A stretch of 64,000 nucleotides of DNA from CAG-964 sp902789345 (GTDB lineage Bacteria; Bacillota; Clostridia; Oscillospirales; Acutalibacteraceae). Shown one piece after another: positions 1 to 7,984 of this stretch (the first letter of the stretch is position 1; each line of letters opens with the position of its first letter). The notes under the pieces were generated by a model. It saw only the letters and a program-made list of their open reading frames with translations, was not told the origin of the DNA and ran no database searches. The DNA is taken from the NCBI GenBank assembly GCA_052117325.1, contig JBQKJJ010000008.1; one strand, 5' to 3'. Made by a program: the position numbers and the translations under genes.

Positions 1-330
1 ACGTTTTGGAAGTACTTGAGGCTCAAAGGAGCTCTGTCGATCCTGAGGAACATCGACCTCAAATTCACCATATTTACTACGAACAGTCTTTGGCTTTGTC
101 CCATTACGATATTTAGGCTCACCGGATCTTTCATAGCGGTTATAGCCAAGATGATTATCCATTTCTGTTTCAAGCATATCTTGAATCGTTCCGGACAGAA
201 GATCCTTTAATGCCTCCTGGATATCGTCAGCGGACTGGATATCATACTCTTGGAGCAATCCCTGAATCAAATTTCTCTTTCCTTCAGTCATTGGTTTTGG
301 TTTGTAAACTTGTTTTTTTCTGTTTGCCAT
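1..330 (-). CDS. IS256-family transposase, N-terminal part (partial)
   Basis: The minus strand from the ATG at 328-330 stays open to the window edge, giving 110 codons. The protein starts MANRKKQVYKPKPMTEG and contains the signatures LLSGTIQDMLETEMDNHLGY and RNGTKPKTVRSKYGEFEVDV, characteristic of the N-terminal region of mutator-type (IS256) transposases. The DDE catalytic domain would lie beyond position 1. The start is preceded by AGGAGGCC on the minus strand at 337-344. Its presence beside a decayed CRISPR array marks this end of the window as accessory DNA. Family assignment is secure; whether the complete gene is intact cannot be seen. Confidence 0.9.
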   Translation of the reverse strand, partial: MANRKKQVYKPKPMTEGKRNLIQGLLQEYDIQSADDIQEALKDLLSGTIQDMLETEMDNHLGYNRYERSGEPKYRNGTKPKTVRSKYGEFEVDVPQDRQSSFEPQVLPKR

Positions 331-409
331 AATAAAAGGCCTCCTATGATTTTAATATTTTATCATAGAAGACCCTTATATTGTCTAATTTACAGAATTT
401 TTTTCACAG
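1..409 (-). mobile_element. IS256-family insertion sequence, 5' end only
   Basis: The left edge of the window holds the transposase start of an IS256 (mutator)-type element and its short upstream region. The terminal inverted repeat probably lies near 385-409, because the minus strand there reads CTGTGAAAAAAATTCTGTAA, a typical IS256-family end. Between the end and the transposase start is an inverted repeat, CTATGAT at 344-350 with ATCATAG at 362-368. The exact boundary is an estimate, since the other end and the target duplication are outside the window. Confidence 0.6.
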
Positions 410-501
410 GCTCGAAAGATAAAAAACATTATAGAAACAATTTATATTTATATACAGGTGGAGATAGTATTTAATAATGTTTCTATAAGCAATAGGTAAT
501 A

Positions 502-831
502 CTATTTAACTTGTGGATCAAAAGTCCAAGTTAAGTTATATCCATATTCTTTATAATATAATTTCATTTTGTTCAAATACTTATCAACCACTATCTGAAA
601 TTTTTCAGAAAAGAATATTTTTATACAAGGCGTTTTATCTAAGTCGGGATATGTCTCTTTTAATTGTCCCGAATAAATATATCCTACATAATCTTTTAAC
701 TTATCCTGTAATATTTCCCAATGTGCAGCTAAAGTATCCTCATTCCACGGCAAATCATCACTTATTCCTAAAACTATTTGATCCTCTTCAATATAAATAT
801 GATCAATAACATTTCTGTCTAACACTGACAT
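502..831 (-). CDS. DUF6572 domain protein
   Basis: This 109-residue protein begins MSVLDRNVIDHIYIEEDQIV and keeps the usual DUF6572 layout: an N-terminal VLD-x-NVID segment, a strand-rich ISDDLPWN region, a helix (HWEILQDKLKDYVGYIYSGQ) and a C-terminal strand pair around IKIFFSE. There is no signal peptide or membrane segment, so it should be cytosolic. I know of no proven function for the family; members often occur as lone genes in accessory regions. It sits between an IS256 element and a CRISPR remnant, with no partner gene close by, so a role cannot be deduced from context. Confidence 0.75.
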   Translation of the reverse strand: MSVLDRNVIDHIYIEEDQIVLGISDDLPWNEDTLAAHWEILQDKLKDYVGYIYSGQLKETYPDLDKTPCIKIFFSEKFQIVVDKYLNKMKLYYKEYGYNLTWTFDPQVK

Positions 832-893
832 TATTTACCCCCTATAAACTTAAAGTCATCTAAACAAAAAGTAAGGACAGAACAACATAAGAA

Positions 894-1129
894 ATTTCAA
901 ACTATCCTTCCCCCGTAGAGAGTAACACACCATTGCAAATTTTTCAAGTATCACGCCTATATTTCAGTTTGTTACCCTCCGTGTGGAGAGTAATCGGTGG
1001 TTTGTGATGAGTAATTTAGTTAAACTAAAAATTTCAATCCATACTCTCCGTGTGGAGAGTAACAAAATTAACGCCGTATTGTATACAGTTGTCACTATTT
1101 CAATCCATACTCTCCATGTGGAGAGTAAC
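894..1129 (-). CRISPR. Short decayed CRISPR array, type I-C-like repeats
   Basis: Four repeat units of about 33 bases are visible at 894-926, 961-994, 1031-1063 and 1097-1129, separated by spacers of about 34, 36 and 33 bases. Read on the minus strand the intact unit is GTTACTCTCC, then a five-base turn, GGAGAGTA, ending TGGATTGAAAT. This layout and the ATTGAAAT end match type I-C repeats, and set transcription leftward. The two right-hand copies differ at one base; 961-994 and especially 894-926 have several changes. Decay at the leader-distal end is usual in CRISPR arrays. No cas gene lies in this window. Confidence 0.85.
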
Positions 1130-1311
1130 AGCAAAACTTAACAAAGTATAGCAATATATATTTTGGGTATATATATTGTAATGTAATTAGATTGAACAAT
1201 GCTAAATATAACACCACGCTGACCATAACAACGCATTAGCTCAAAACAGATGTATTTAGCAAGTAAAGAAGTTAAATGTGTCAATATAAACTAAAGAGAT
1301 TAATTTGCTCG
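1130..1311. other. AT-rich stretch, probable CRISPR leader side
   Basis: From the repeat orientation, the leader of the array should lie just right of 1129. The stretch is strongly AT-rich (for example TATATATTTTGGGTATATATATTG around 1154-1177, broken here only by short G runs) and has no convincing reading frame. I see no clear promoter that I would commit to. The leader role is inferred from position only. Confidence 0.35.
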
Positions 1312-1437
1312 TTATTGATGGTTATTATTATTTTCATAAGAGGCAATTTTGTTTAGTGCTTTATCCCGGTGTGCTTCAACAGCAAGTAAAATCAACAGCA
1401 CAATCAGCACCAAAACTGCAAGAATAAAAAAGAACAT
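1312..1437 (-). CDS. Possible 41-residue single-pass membrane peptide
   Basis: A minus-strand frame from the ATG at 1435-1437 to TAA at 1312-1314 encodes a peptide that starts MFFFILAVLVLIVLLILLAV and continues EAHRDKALNKIASYENNNNH. The first 20 residues would form one transmembrane helix, followed by a charged cytosolic tail, a plausible layout for a real small protein rather than chance in AT-rich DNA. Against it, no good ribosome binding site precedes the ATG. I do not recognise a family. Confidence 0.35.
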   Translation of the reverse strand: MFFFILAVLVLIVLLILLAVEAHRDKALNKIASYENNNNHQ

Positions 1438-1853
1438 GCGAAACAACTGTCAAGCAAAAGGCAAACATCGCATTTATTACAATGCTTATTTATAGTACTG
1501 CATAAGAAAAATTGTATAAACTATAAATGTGAATAAATATTAAACATTTAACATTGAAAATGTCAACAAGTCTAAAAAAATGTTTAAAACCACTCTATCA
1601 GGCTATTAAAAAGTAATTAAATCCGTTGATAGCAAGTGCTTTTATGGCGATTATTGTCAATAAATATGGTTAAAATTATGGTTTGCATATTATTCAATTA
1701 CCAAAAACATTTAAAATAACAGCTGTGTATATTTATTCATTTTAAATACCGTGTATATCCGCTTTTTATTAGATATGAATATTTATTCATATACATGCAG
1801 GATGATACTGCTTCGTATCCATTCTCCGAAGATAGCTCATCTTATAAATTGGT
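1438..1853. other. Intergenic AT-rich stretch without recognised genes
   Basis: About 400 bases rich in A and T between the possible small peptide and the sigK terminator. I found no supported coding frame, RNA gene or repeat in it. Confidence 0.4.
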
Positions 1854-1890
1854 AAAAAATTATACAGAATGTAATATTACATTCTGTATA
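1854..1890 (-). terminator. Terminator of sigK
   Basis: A perfect inverted repeat, TATACAGAATGTAA at 1861-1874 with its complement up to 1890, is followed on the minus strand by ATTTTTT at 1854-1860. It begins three bases after the sigK stop codon, which fits an intrinsic terminator for the sigK transcript. Confidence 0.8.
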
Positions 1891-1893
1891 ATT

Positions 1894-2574
1894 TCATCCC
1901 TTGTCATACCTGCGCCGTAATTTTTTTAAGGCCTTAGTTTCGATTCGCGATATGTACGAGCGTGATATATTCAGCATTGCAGCTATTTCTCTTTGGGTTT
2001 TTTCCTCATGACCGTTTAGCCCATATCTTAATTCTATTACTGTTTTTTCTCTTTCATCCAATTCTTCGTTTATATACTGCTGCAGCTTTTCACTTTTAAA
2101 CTTGGTATCTATCTTTTCAACAATATCATCGTCCACCGCTATTACATCCATTAGCACCAAATTATTTCCGTCTTTGTCGCTGTCTACCGATTCACTAAGT
2201 GAAATTTCCTGTTGCGCTTTCTTATTATTTCTAAACATCATCAATATTTCATTTTGGATACATATAGAAGCATACGAGCTTAAACGCTGGGTTTTAGTTG
2301 CGTCAAAAGTATTAATGGCCTTTATCAATCCCACCACACCTACCGAAAGCAGGTCATCATAATCATTTGTACCTGTATAATATTTTTTTACTATATGTGC
2401 AACTAAACGCAGGTTATGCTCTACTAAAATATTTCTTGCCTCTTTGTCACCCTGTGCCACACTTGCCAGATATTTTTTTTCGTCTGCAGCTGATAACGGC
2501 TTCGGATACACATTTCCTGATGTTAGGTGAAGTATAAAAAACATATACATACCGTTTAATATTTCAAAAAACAC
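1894..2574 (-). CDS. sigK: Sporulation sigma factor SigK (pro-sigma-K), uninterrupted
   Basis: A 226-residue sigma-70 family factor for late mother-cell transcription in sporulation. Region 2 is seen as HNLRLVAHIVKKYYTGT and LLSVGVVGLIKAINTFD; region 4 as LDEREKTVIELRYGLNG with the helix-turn-helix TQREIAAMLNISRSYISRIE. The N-terminal residues 1-20 are hydrophobic (MFFEILNGMYMFFILHL) before YPKPLS, as in the membrane-bound pro-sequence removed by SpoIVFB in Bacillus. The start is GTG at 2574, supported by GGGAGAGG six bases upstream. The gene is continuous, with no skin-like element inside. It lies 45 bases after spmB, so spmA-spmB-sigK is probably one sporulation operon. Confidence 0.93.
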   Translation of the reverse strand: MFFEILNGMYMFFILHLTSGNVYPKPLSAADEKKYLASVAQGDKEARNILVEHNLRLVAHIVKKYYTGTNDYDDLLSVGVVGLIKAINTFDATKTQRLSSYASICIQNEILMMFRNNKKAQQEISLSESVDSDKDGNNLVLMDVIAVDDDIVEKIDTKFKSEKLQQYINEELDEREKTVIELRYGLNGHEEKTQREIAAMLNISRSYISRIETKALKKLRRRYDKG

Positions 2575-2619
2575 TCTAACCTCTCCCTTTCTTATTAAAA
2601 TTTACACAGAGGTACATAA

Positions 2620-3141
2620 TCAGCAAAAAAGCAGCGTAACTGTTACCACTGACATAACCAACCCCGTAAAATCTGCCAGCAATGCACAAGGCACTGTACA
2701 ACCGGTTTTAGTTATATTTACACTGCCGAAGTACATTGCAATAGTGTAAAATGTGGTTTCTGTTGAACCCATAACCACGCTTGCCACTCTGCCGGCAAAG
2801 CTGTCTGCCCCATTTTGTGCAAGTATGTTGTCAAGAACAGCCAAAGCTCCGCTTCCGCTTACAGGTCTTATAAGAGCCATTGGTATAACCTCCGGCGGAA
2901 ATCCCACAGCACTGTACACAGGTTCCAGTACCTTTGCCAGCCACATAAACAAGCCACTGCTTTCAAGCATTGTTACCATCATAACCAAACCGATAATTGA
3001 CGGAGCTATGCTTAAAGTTGTTTTTAGTCCCTCCAGCGCACCGGCAGTAAAAAGCATAAATACCTCTTGCTTTTTAATAAGACCGGTAAGTATTATAGCG
3101 GCAATTATAACTACAACCGATATTGACGCAATATATTCCAT
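2620..3141 (-). CDS. spmB: Spore maturation protein SpmB
   Basis: A 173-residue integral membrane protein of the nucleoside-recognition (Gate) domain family. Segments GALEGLKTTLSIAPSIIGLV, VIPMALIRPVSGSGALAVL and MGSTETTFYTIAMYFGSVN are the standard SpmB signatures. In Bacillus, SpmA and SpmB act together in dehydration of the spore core. It follows spmA after four bases and precedes sigK, so translation of the pair is probably coupled. Length and ends match the family. Confidence 0.93.
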   Translation of the reverse strand: MEYIASISVVVIIAAIILTGLIKKQEVFMLFTAGALEGLKTTLSIAPSIIGLVMMVTMLESSGLFMWLAKVLEPVYSAVGFPPEVIPMALIRPVSGSGALAVLDNILAQNGADSFAGRVASVVMGSTETTFYTIAMYFGSVNITKTGCTVPCALLADFTGLVMSVVTVTLLFC

Positions 3142-3145
3142 AAAA

Positions 3146-3715
3146 TCACCTTGTAAACCTAGTGCATATTTTTGTTGCCATAATTCCTACGGCTAACGCA
3201 ACAACTGAAGAAATCCAAATACAAGGTGCTATTTCCATAGGTGAGCTGCTTCCATTTGACAGTCTTAGCGCTGCTATTGTAGTAGGAACAATCTGTATTG
3301 ATGAAGTATTCATAACAACAAATACTGACATACCACGGTTAGCAGTATTTCCCCCGTTGTGCATAGCCGCCACCGCTTTTAGTCCTGCCGGAGTGGCGGC
3401 GTTGCCCAGACCGATAAGGTTGGCAGTAATATTTGTGCTTATGGCGTTCATTGCTTCTTTATTATTTTTGTGGTCGGGAAACAAAAATTTAAGTATGGGG
3501 TTAAACAATATACTTAAACCGTTTGTAATACCACAGTGATCCGCTATAGCCATAATGCCACTCCAGATGCTTATAGTACCTGCCAATGTAAGCAACAGCT
3601 TTACAGCAGATTCTCCTCCACTTAGCACAGAGGCGGCAACTAAGTCACCGTTACCCAGCAAAACACCGAAAAGTATTGCGATTAATGTAAGTATAGCCCA
3701 AACAAAATTCATCAT
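3146..3715 (-). CDS. spmA: Spore maturation protein SpmA
   Basis: A membrane protein of about 189 residues and partner of SpmB in spore core dehydration. Typical segments are MMNFVWAILTLIAILFG at the start, NITANLIGLGNAATPAGLKA in the middle and VVMNTSSIQIVPTTIAALRL later. I chose the ATG at 3715 (or 3712) because it aligns with the conserved family start; an upstream TTG at 3748 would add 11 residues with no better ribosome site. It is divergent from the AbrB-like gene, and the 119-base gap must carry promoters for both directions. Confidence 0.92.
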   Translation of the reverse strand: MMNFVWAILTLIAILFGVLLGNGDLVAASVLSGGESAVKLLLTLAGTISIWSGIMAIADHCGITNGLSILFNPILKFLFPDHKNNKEAMNAISTNITANLIGLGNAATPAGLKAVAAMHNGGNTANRGMSVFVVMNTSSIQIVPTTIAALRLSNGSSSPMEIAPCIWISSVVALAVGIMATKICTRFTR

Positions 3716-3769
3716 AAAATAACACCCAATATTAATTATTAGACACAATAAATATTTTTTGGTATCTCA

Positions 3770-3798
3770 TTGACAAAATAACCAATAATTGGTAAAAT
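3770..3798 (+). promoter_or_regulatory. Promoter with palindromic operator between -35 and -10
   Basis: TTGACA at 3770-3775 and TAAAAT at 3793-3798 are 17 bases apart, close to the vegetative consensus. The spacer holds a perfect dyad, ACCAAT-A-ATTGGT, at 3781-3793 that touches the -10 box. A protein bound there would block RNA polymerase. The likely transcript starts near 3805 and reads into the AbrB-like gene at 3835. Confidence 0.7.
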
Positions 3799-3834
3799 AA
3801 GTATAGTAAATCAAAGTAAAGGAGATTCCTTATT

Positions 3835-4101
3835 ATGTCACAAACAGAAAAGAAAAACGGAAAAATGGGACAAGTTTGCACTATTGATAGCCTTGGCAGA
3901 ATTGTTGTACCATCATTAATGAGAAAAACCTACAATATGGGAAAAAATGAACCGGTTGAATTAATTATGATGGACGAAGGAATTTTAATGAGGAAATACA
4001 AGCCCGGCTGTATTTTTTGTAACAATATACACGATCTGACGGTTTTTAAAGACAATATAATTTGCAAGGACTGCTTAAAAGAGATGAGTGAAATGCTCTA
4101 A
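3835..4101 (+). CDS. AbrB/SpoVT-type transition-state regulator with C-terminal zinc knuckle
   Basis: An 88-residue DNA-binding protein. Residues 12-55 form a swapped-hairpin AbrB domain (VCTIDSLGRIVVPSLMRKTY, then VELIMMDEGILMRKY). The tail carries CIFC and CKDC, four cysteines spaced as in the zinc-ribbon-tailed AbrB relatives common in Clostridia. AAAGGAG stands nine bases before the ATG. It is divergent from spmA-spmB-sigK and its promoter contains a dyad, so it may repress itself and perhaps the sporulation operon; that is inference. Its exact regulon cannot be told from sequence. Confidence 0.85.
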   Translation: MSQTEKKNGKMGQVCTIDSLGRIVVPSLMRKTYNMGKNEPVELIMMDEGILMRKYKPGCIFCNNIHDLTVFKDNIICKDCLKEMSEML

Positions 4102-4494
4102 CCAATACGGTAATTTATATTCAAAAAAGGTTAAAATAATACTGATATTTACTTTTTTATTTATTTTAGACTGTCCATTTTTTCTCCCTACACAGGTCAT
4201 TATTTTAATAACAAGCTGATTAGTATAATTCCTGTCGGTAAACCAAAGTACATATTTAAAAAAGCGCCAAAAACGAACGCCTGCATTTTTACATAATGTA
4301 GGCGTTTTTCTATATTAAGTATTTAATTATTTCACAAAATTTGTAGTAATTACAATTTGAGTATGATAAAATAAAAACCGTAAGATACATAAATCACATT
4401 GTGCGGAATTTTATAACTATATATAACCTGCTTTCATTGTTATATGGCATTATGGATATAATATAGTTTTCCGGGAAAAAATTAGGGGATAAAT
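4102..4494. other. Intergenic stretch with one terminator
   Basis: Nearly 400 AT-rich bases. The only supported element is the hairpin at 4277-4309. A minus-strand frame of 17 codons near 4216-4253 (start MYFGLPTGII) is hydrophobic but too short to support as a gene. Confidence 0.4.
4277..4309 (+). terminator. Intrinsic terminator downstream of the abrB-like gene
   Basis: ACGCCTGCAT at 4277-4286 pairs with ATGTAGGCGT at 4296-4305 (one G-T pair), followed by TTTTT. It lies about 175 bases after the AbrB-like stop codon, so it gives that transcript a long 3' tail unless another RNA ends here. Confidence 0.7.
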
Positions 4495-4929
4495 ATGGTA
4501 AGAGAAGCTGTTAAAGAAGACTTGGACGAACTGTTGCATTTATATTTGTTTTTACATGAAAAAGATATTCCTGAACAGTCACAGCATTTACAAAATGTTT
4601 GGAATGAAATAATAAGTGATAAAAGCCACCACATAATTGTTAATGTAGTTGACGGAAGAATTGTTTCTTCTTGTGTTTGTGTTATAATTCCAAATTTAAC
4701 ACGGAATGTCCGTCCGTATGCTTTTGTTGAAAATGTGGTAACTCACTTAGAATGCAGAGGAAAAGGATATGCTACAGAATGTTTAAACTATGCAAGAGAA
4801 ATTGCTAAAAATCAGAATTGCTATAAAATGATGCTTTTAACAGGTTCAAAAGAGCAAAAGACATTGGATTTTTATGAAAATGCAGGTTACAACAGTGCTG
4901 ATAAAACCGCATTTATTCAGTGGCTTTAA
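4495..4929 (+). CDS. GNAT family N-acetyltransferase
   Basis: A 144-residue single-domain GNAT protein. The acetyl-CoA loop is seen as VVTHLECRGKGYATECLNYA (R/QxxGxG/A motif A, here CRGKGYA), preceded by the beta-4 strand YAFVENVV, and the C-terminal FYENAGY motif is present. AGGGGAT precedes the ATG by five bases. The acceptor substrate cannot be predicted. It is followed after 50 bases by a Nudix gene in the same direction, so the two may share a transcript, but no functional link is implied by family. Confidence 0.88.
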   Translation: MVREAVKEDLDELLHLYLFLHEKDIPEQSQHLQNVWNEIISDKSHHIIVNVVDGRIVSSCVCVIIPNLTRNVRPYAFVENVVTHLECRGKGYATECLNYAREIAKNQNCYKMMLLTGSKEQKTLDFYENAGYNSADKTAFIQWL

Positions 4930-4979
4930 TTATGCTTAAGCATAAATCTATTTTAAATTAATAAATTTGAGGAGCTGTT

Positions 4980-5438
4980 ATGAGATCAGAGATTGTAACA
5001 CTAACTAATATGTGTATGGTGTACGATGATAACGGAAATGTTTTGGTGCAGGATAAAATTGACAAAAACTGGGGCGGCATTACATTTCCGGGAGGTCATA
5101 TAGAAAAGGGCGAGTCATTTGTAGACTCTGTAATTCGTGAGGTGTACGAGGAAACAGGTCTTACTGTAGAAAAGCTGAGAATATGCGGTACAAAGGACTG
5201 GGAAAGAAGCGACGGCACAAGGTATCTTGTTGTCTTTTATAAAACTAACTGTTTTAGCGGCAGTGTTAAATCCTCAGCGGAGGGTGAAGTAAAATGGATG
5301 CCGCTAAAAGATATGATAAAGAGTGAAAGGCTTGCAGATGGTATGGCTGATATGCTTCGTGTATTTTTAGAGGACGATATAAACGAATTTCACTATTACA
5401 CCGTTGAAAACGGTGACTGGAAATATTCGTTGAAATAA
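4980..5438 (+). CDS. Nudix hydrolase, MutT/8-oxo-dGTPase-like
   Basis: A 152-residue protein with a complete Nudix box at residues 39-61: GGHIEKGESFVDSVIREVYE followed by ETGL, matching GX5EX7REUXEEXGU with the metal-binding REVYEE core. It should hydrolyse a nucleoside diphosphate linked to another group; oxidised nucleotide clean-up is a common role but not proven here. GAGGAG stands five bases before the ATG. The residues after the box (GTKDWERSDGTRYLVVFYKT) resemble 8-oxo-dGTP diphosphatases of Firmicutes. Confidence 0.88.
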   Translation: MRSEIVTLTNMCMVYDDNGNVLVQDKIDKNWGGITFPGGHIEKGESFVDSVIREVYEETGLTVEKLRICGTKDWERSDGTRYLVVFYKTNCFSGSVKSSAEGEVKWMPLKDMIKSERLADGMADMLRVFLEDDINEFHYYTVENGDWKYSLK

Positions 5439-5634
5439 TTAAATTTGATTACTAAATTGGAGTTTATAATGACTGTTAAGGTTATGATAGATATGAAGCT
5501 TTAGCAAAAAAGTGCAGGAAAAGCTGCTAAAAACAATAGGTAATATTTGATAACAGCTATTGCAACAAGATAAATTGCTGTAAATACTACAGCACATTAT
5601 AATAAATCGGTTTATATAAATAGGAAGTGATTAA

Positions 5635-7029
5635 ATGGCGTCAAAGGTAAAAAGTGTTTTTGTTTGCTCCGAATGTGGCTGGGAGTCATCAAAATGGGTT
5701 GGCAAGTGCCAGGGCTGCGGTCAGTGGAACACTATGCAAGAGGAGCTAAAAAACACAGCAAAACCTACTGCCTCTTTTGGATATACATCAAAAGCAGAAA
5801 AAGCATACTCGTACACACCCCCAATATCAATGAGAGAAATTGACACAACCAACGAAGAACGGTACAAAACAGGTTTAAAGGAATTTGACCGTGTGCTTGG
5901 CGGTGGCATAGTAAAAGGCTCTTTGGTACTGCTTGGCGGTGACCCCGGTATAGGTAAGTCTACAATTCTTTTACAGGTTTGCAACAAGCTTGGAAATGAT
6001 TTAAAAATCTTGTATGTATCCGGTGAGGAATCAAAAAGACAAATAAAGCTTAGAGCAAATCGACTTGGTGTTGACTGTGATAATCTTTTTGTCGTTACTG
6101 AAACAGATATTGAGATTGTGTCGCAAATAATCCAAAGCGAAAAGCCGGACTTAGTAATGATAGATTCAATACAAACAATGAATTTTACAGAGCTTTCATC
6201 ATCACCGGGAAGTGTAACCCAGGTAAGGGAATGTACAAATATTTTAATGCGTGCCGCAAAGGCACTTGAAATTCCTGTAATGATAGTAGGTCATGTTAAT
6301 AAGGACGGTGCTATAGCCGGTCCAAAGGTTTTGGAGCATATTGTAGATGCTGTTCTTCATTTTGAGGGCGACAAGCAAATGTCCTACAGAATACTAAGAG
6401 CAGTTAAAAACCGTTATGGTTCTACCAATGAGATTGGTGTGTTTCAAATGACAAATGACGGTCTAAGTGAAGTAGAAAATCCGTCGATGATGTTGCTTTC
6501 GGGCAGACCTAGGAATGTTTCGGGAACCTGTGTTGCCTGTGCAATGGAGGGTACCAGACCTATTCTTGCAGAAATACAGGGTTTGGTTACCGGTTCGGGA
6601 TACGGAAACCCACGCAGAATGTCCACCGGCTTTGACTATAACAGAATGAATCTTATTTTGGCTGTATTGGAAAAAAGAGCCGGGTATTTTTTCTCAAGTG
6701 CAGACACCTACATAAATGTAGTAGGCGGTTTAAGACTTGATGAACCGGCAGTAGATTTGGCGGTGGCAATGTCTTTAATAAGCAGTTTAAAAGATGTTGC
6801 AATATTGGAAAACGCACTGGCGTTTGGTGAAATAGGATTGGCCGGTGAAATCAGAGGTGTTTCTCAGGCACAGGCTAGGATTTCAGAATCCGCAAGACTT
6901 GGCTTTACAAAAATAATATTGCCTTATCAAAATTTAAAAAATATTAAACAGAGCCAACTTCCGGACAACATAGAATTGGTTGGCGTAAGAAATATTAGAG
7001 AGGCATTTGGCGCAATGGTAAAAAACTAA
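5635..7029 (+). CDS. radA: DNA repair protein RadA (Sms)
   Basis: A 464-residue RecA-like branch-migration helicase used in recombinational repair and transformation. The N-terminal zinc finger has Cys11, Cys14, Cys25 and Cys28 (CSECGWESSKWVGKCQGCG). Walker A is GGDPGIGKST at 101-110, Walker B is near LVMIDSIQTM, and the RadA-specific KNRYGS motif is present in RAVKNRYGSTNEIGVF. The C-terminal Lon-protease-like domain has GGLRLDEPAVDLAVAMSL and LAFGEIGLAGEIRGV. Length matches the family. AGGAAGTG precedes the ATG. It stands alone between a Nudix gene and a HAD phosphatase. Confidence 0.96.
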   Translation: MASKVKSVFVCSECGWESSKWVGKCQGCGQWNTMQEELKNTAKPTASFGYTSKAEKAYSYTPPISMREIDTTNEERYKTGLKEFDRVLGGGIVKGSLVLLGGDPGIGKSTILLQVCNKLGNDLKILYVSGEESKRQIKLRANRLGVDCDNLFVVTETDIEIVSQIIQSEKPDLVMIDSIQTMNFTELSSSPGSVTQVRECTNILMRAAKALEIPVMIVGHVNKDGAIAGPKVLEHIVDAVLHFEGDKQMSYRILRAVKNRYGSTNEIGVFQMTNDGLSEVENPSMMLLSGRPRNVSGTCVACAMEGTRPILAEIQGLVTGSGYGNPRRMSTGFDYNRMNLILAVLEKRAGYFFSSADTYINVVGGLRLDEPAVDLAVAMSLISSLKDVAILENALAFGEIGLAGEIRGVSQAQARISESARLGFTKIILPYQNLKNIKQSQLPDNIELVGVRNIREAFGAMVKN

Positions 7030-7101
7030 GTTGTTTGTAACTTTAACAATTTATCTTAAACCTCTGCGTTACATTTTACATATTTATTTGGTGAGTTATA
7101 T

Positions 7102-7893
7102 ATGAATTTTAAACTACTTGCAACCGACCTTGACGGCACTTTGCTAAATGATAATAAAGAAATTTCCTTTATTAACTACGAGGCACTTGAGTATGCAGTT
7201 AATAAAGGGATAATTCTTGTTCCGTGTACAGGTCGTGCCGTAAACGGCATTACAAAATACGACCGCCTTGCACAATTAAGCACATATGCCATAGCCTACA
7301 ACGGCGCTATGATAATAAACCTAAAAAACAACGAAATTATTTACCACTGCCCGCTGGATAAAAAAGATGTATTTTATATCGTCAACCGTGGCATTCAATA
7401 TAATACCAACATATGCATTTGGAGCAATAATAAATTATACTGCAATGTTATAAACGATTACACCATGAGCTACAGCAAAATCAGCGGCATAGCCCCTGAA
7501 AAATTCAACTCCCTTGCGGATTTTGAAAGCAAGATTATCACTAAGGTGCTCTGGCATGATTCGGAGGAAAGCATCGCAAAATATTTAAAAGAAATGTCAA
7601 ACACTGTATCAGAAAGCGTTTGCTGCTGTACCTCTAAACCGTGGTTTTTGGAGTTTTTTAACAGCCAAACCTCAAAGGCATTGGCGCTGGACAAGCTTAA
7701 TGCAGCGCTTAATATTAAACAAAGCGAAGTCATTGCATTTGGTGATGAGCTAAATGATGTAAGTCTGATAAAATATGCCGGAACAGGCGTAGCGATGGCT
7801 AACGCCAGAAAAGAAGTAAAACTGTGTGCCGATATAATTACAAGCAGTAATAACGACGACGGAGTAGCACAAATTATACACAAGCTTATTTAA
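7102..7893 (+). CDS. HAD-superfamily hydrolase, Cof type IIB
   Basis: A 263-residue haloacid-dehalogenase phosphatase of the Cof subfamily. Motif I is DLDGTLLNDNKEIS with the nucleophile Asp and the general acid two residues later; motif II is VPCTGR; motif III Lys lies in KALALDKL; motif IV is AFGDELNDVSLI. The type IIB cap lies between motifs II and III. Cof members dephosphorylate sugar phosphates or flavin and pyridoxal phosphates; the substrate here is unknown. It ends in a strong terminator shared with the convergent sensor kinase gene. Confidence 0.9.
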   Translation: MNFKLLATDLDGTLLNDNKEISFINYEALEYAVNKGIILVPCTGRAVNGITKYDRLAQLSTYAIAYNGAMIINLKNNEIIYHCPLDKKDVFYIVNRGIQYNTNICIWSNNKLYCNVINDYTMSYSKISGIAPEKFNSLADFESKIITKVLWHDSEESIAKYLKEMSNTVSESVCCCTSKPWFLEFFNSQTSKALALDKLNAALNIKQSEVIAFGDELNDVSLIKYAGTGVAMANARKEVKLCADIITSSNNDDGVAQIIHKLI

Positions 7894-7911
7894 AATAAGT
7901 TTACAAAACAC

Positions 7912-7959
7912 AACTGCCTACACAGAAACCCTTAAAGATTCTGCGTAGGCAGTGTTTTT
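7912..7959. terminator. Bidirectional terminator between HAD gene and sensor kinase
   Basis: ACTGCCTAC at 7913-7921 pairs with GTAGGCAGT, extended inward by CAGAA with TTCTG after one mismatch. It is followed by GTTTTTA on the plus strand and preceded by A-rich sequence, so it can end transcripts from both convergent genes. Confidence 0.8.
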
Positions 7960-7984
7960 ATGTTATATAAGCAATATTCCGTTG

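Noticed and set aside
1894..2574. Possible skin-like interruption of sigK
   Set aside because: The frame is complete from pro-sequence to region 4 with no break, so no excision element is needed.
5469..5504. Eleven-codon frame (MTVKVMIDMKL) after the Nudix gene, with GGAG upstream
   Set aside because: Too short and unsupported; may be a remnant or chance.
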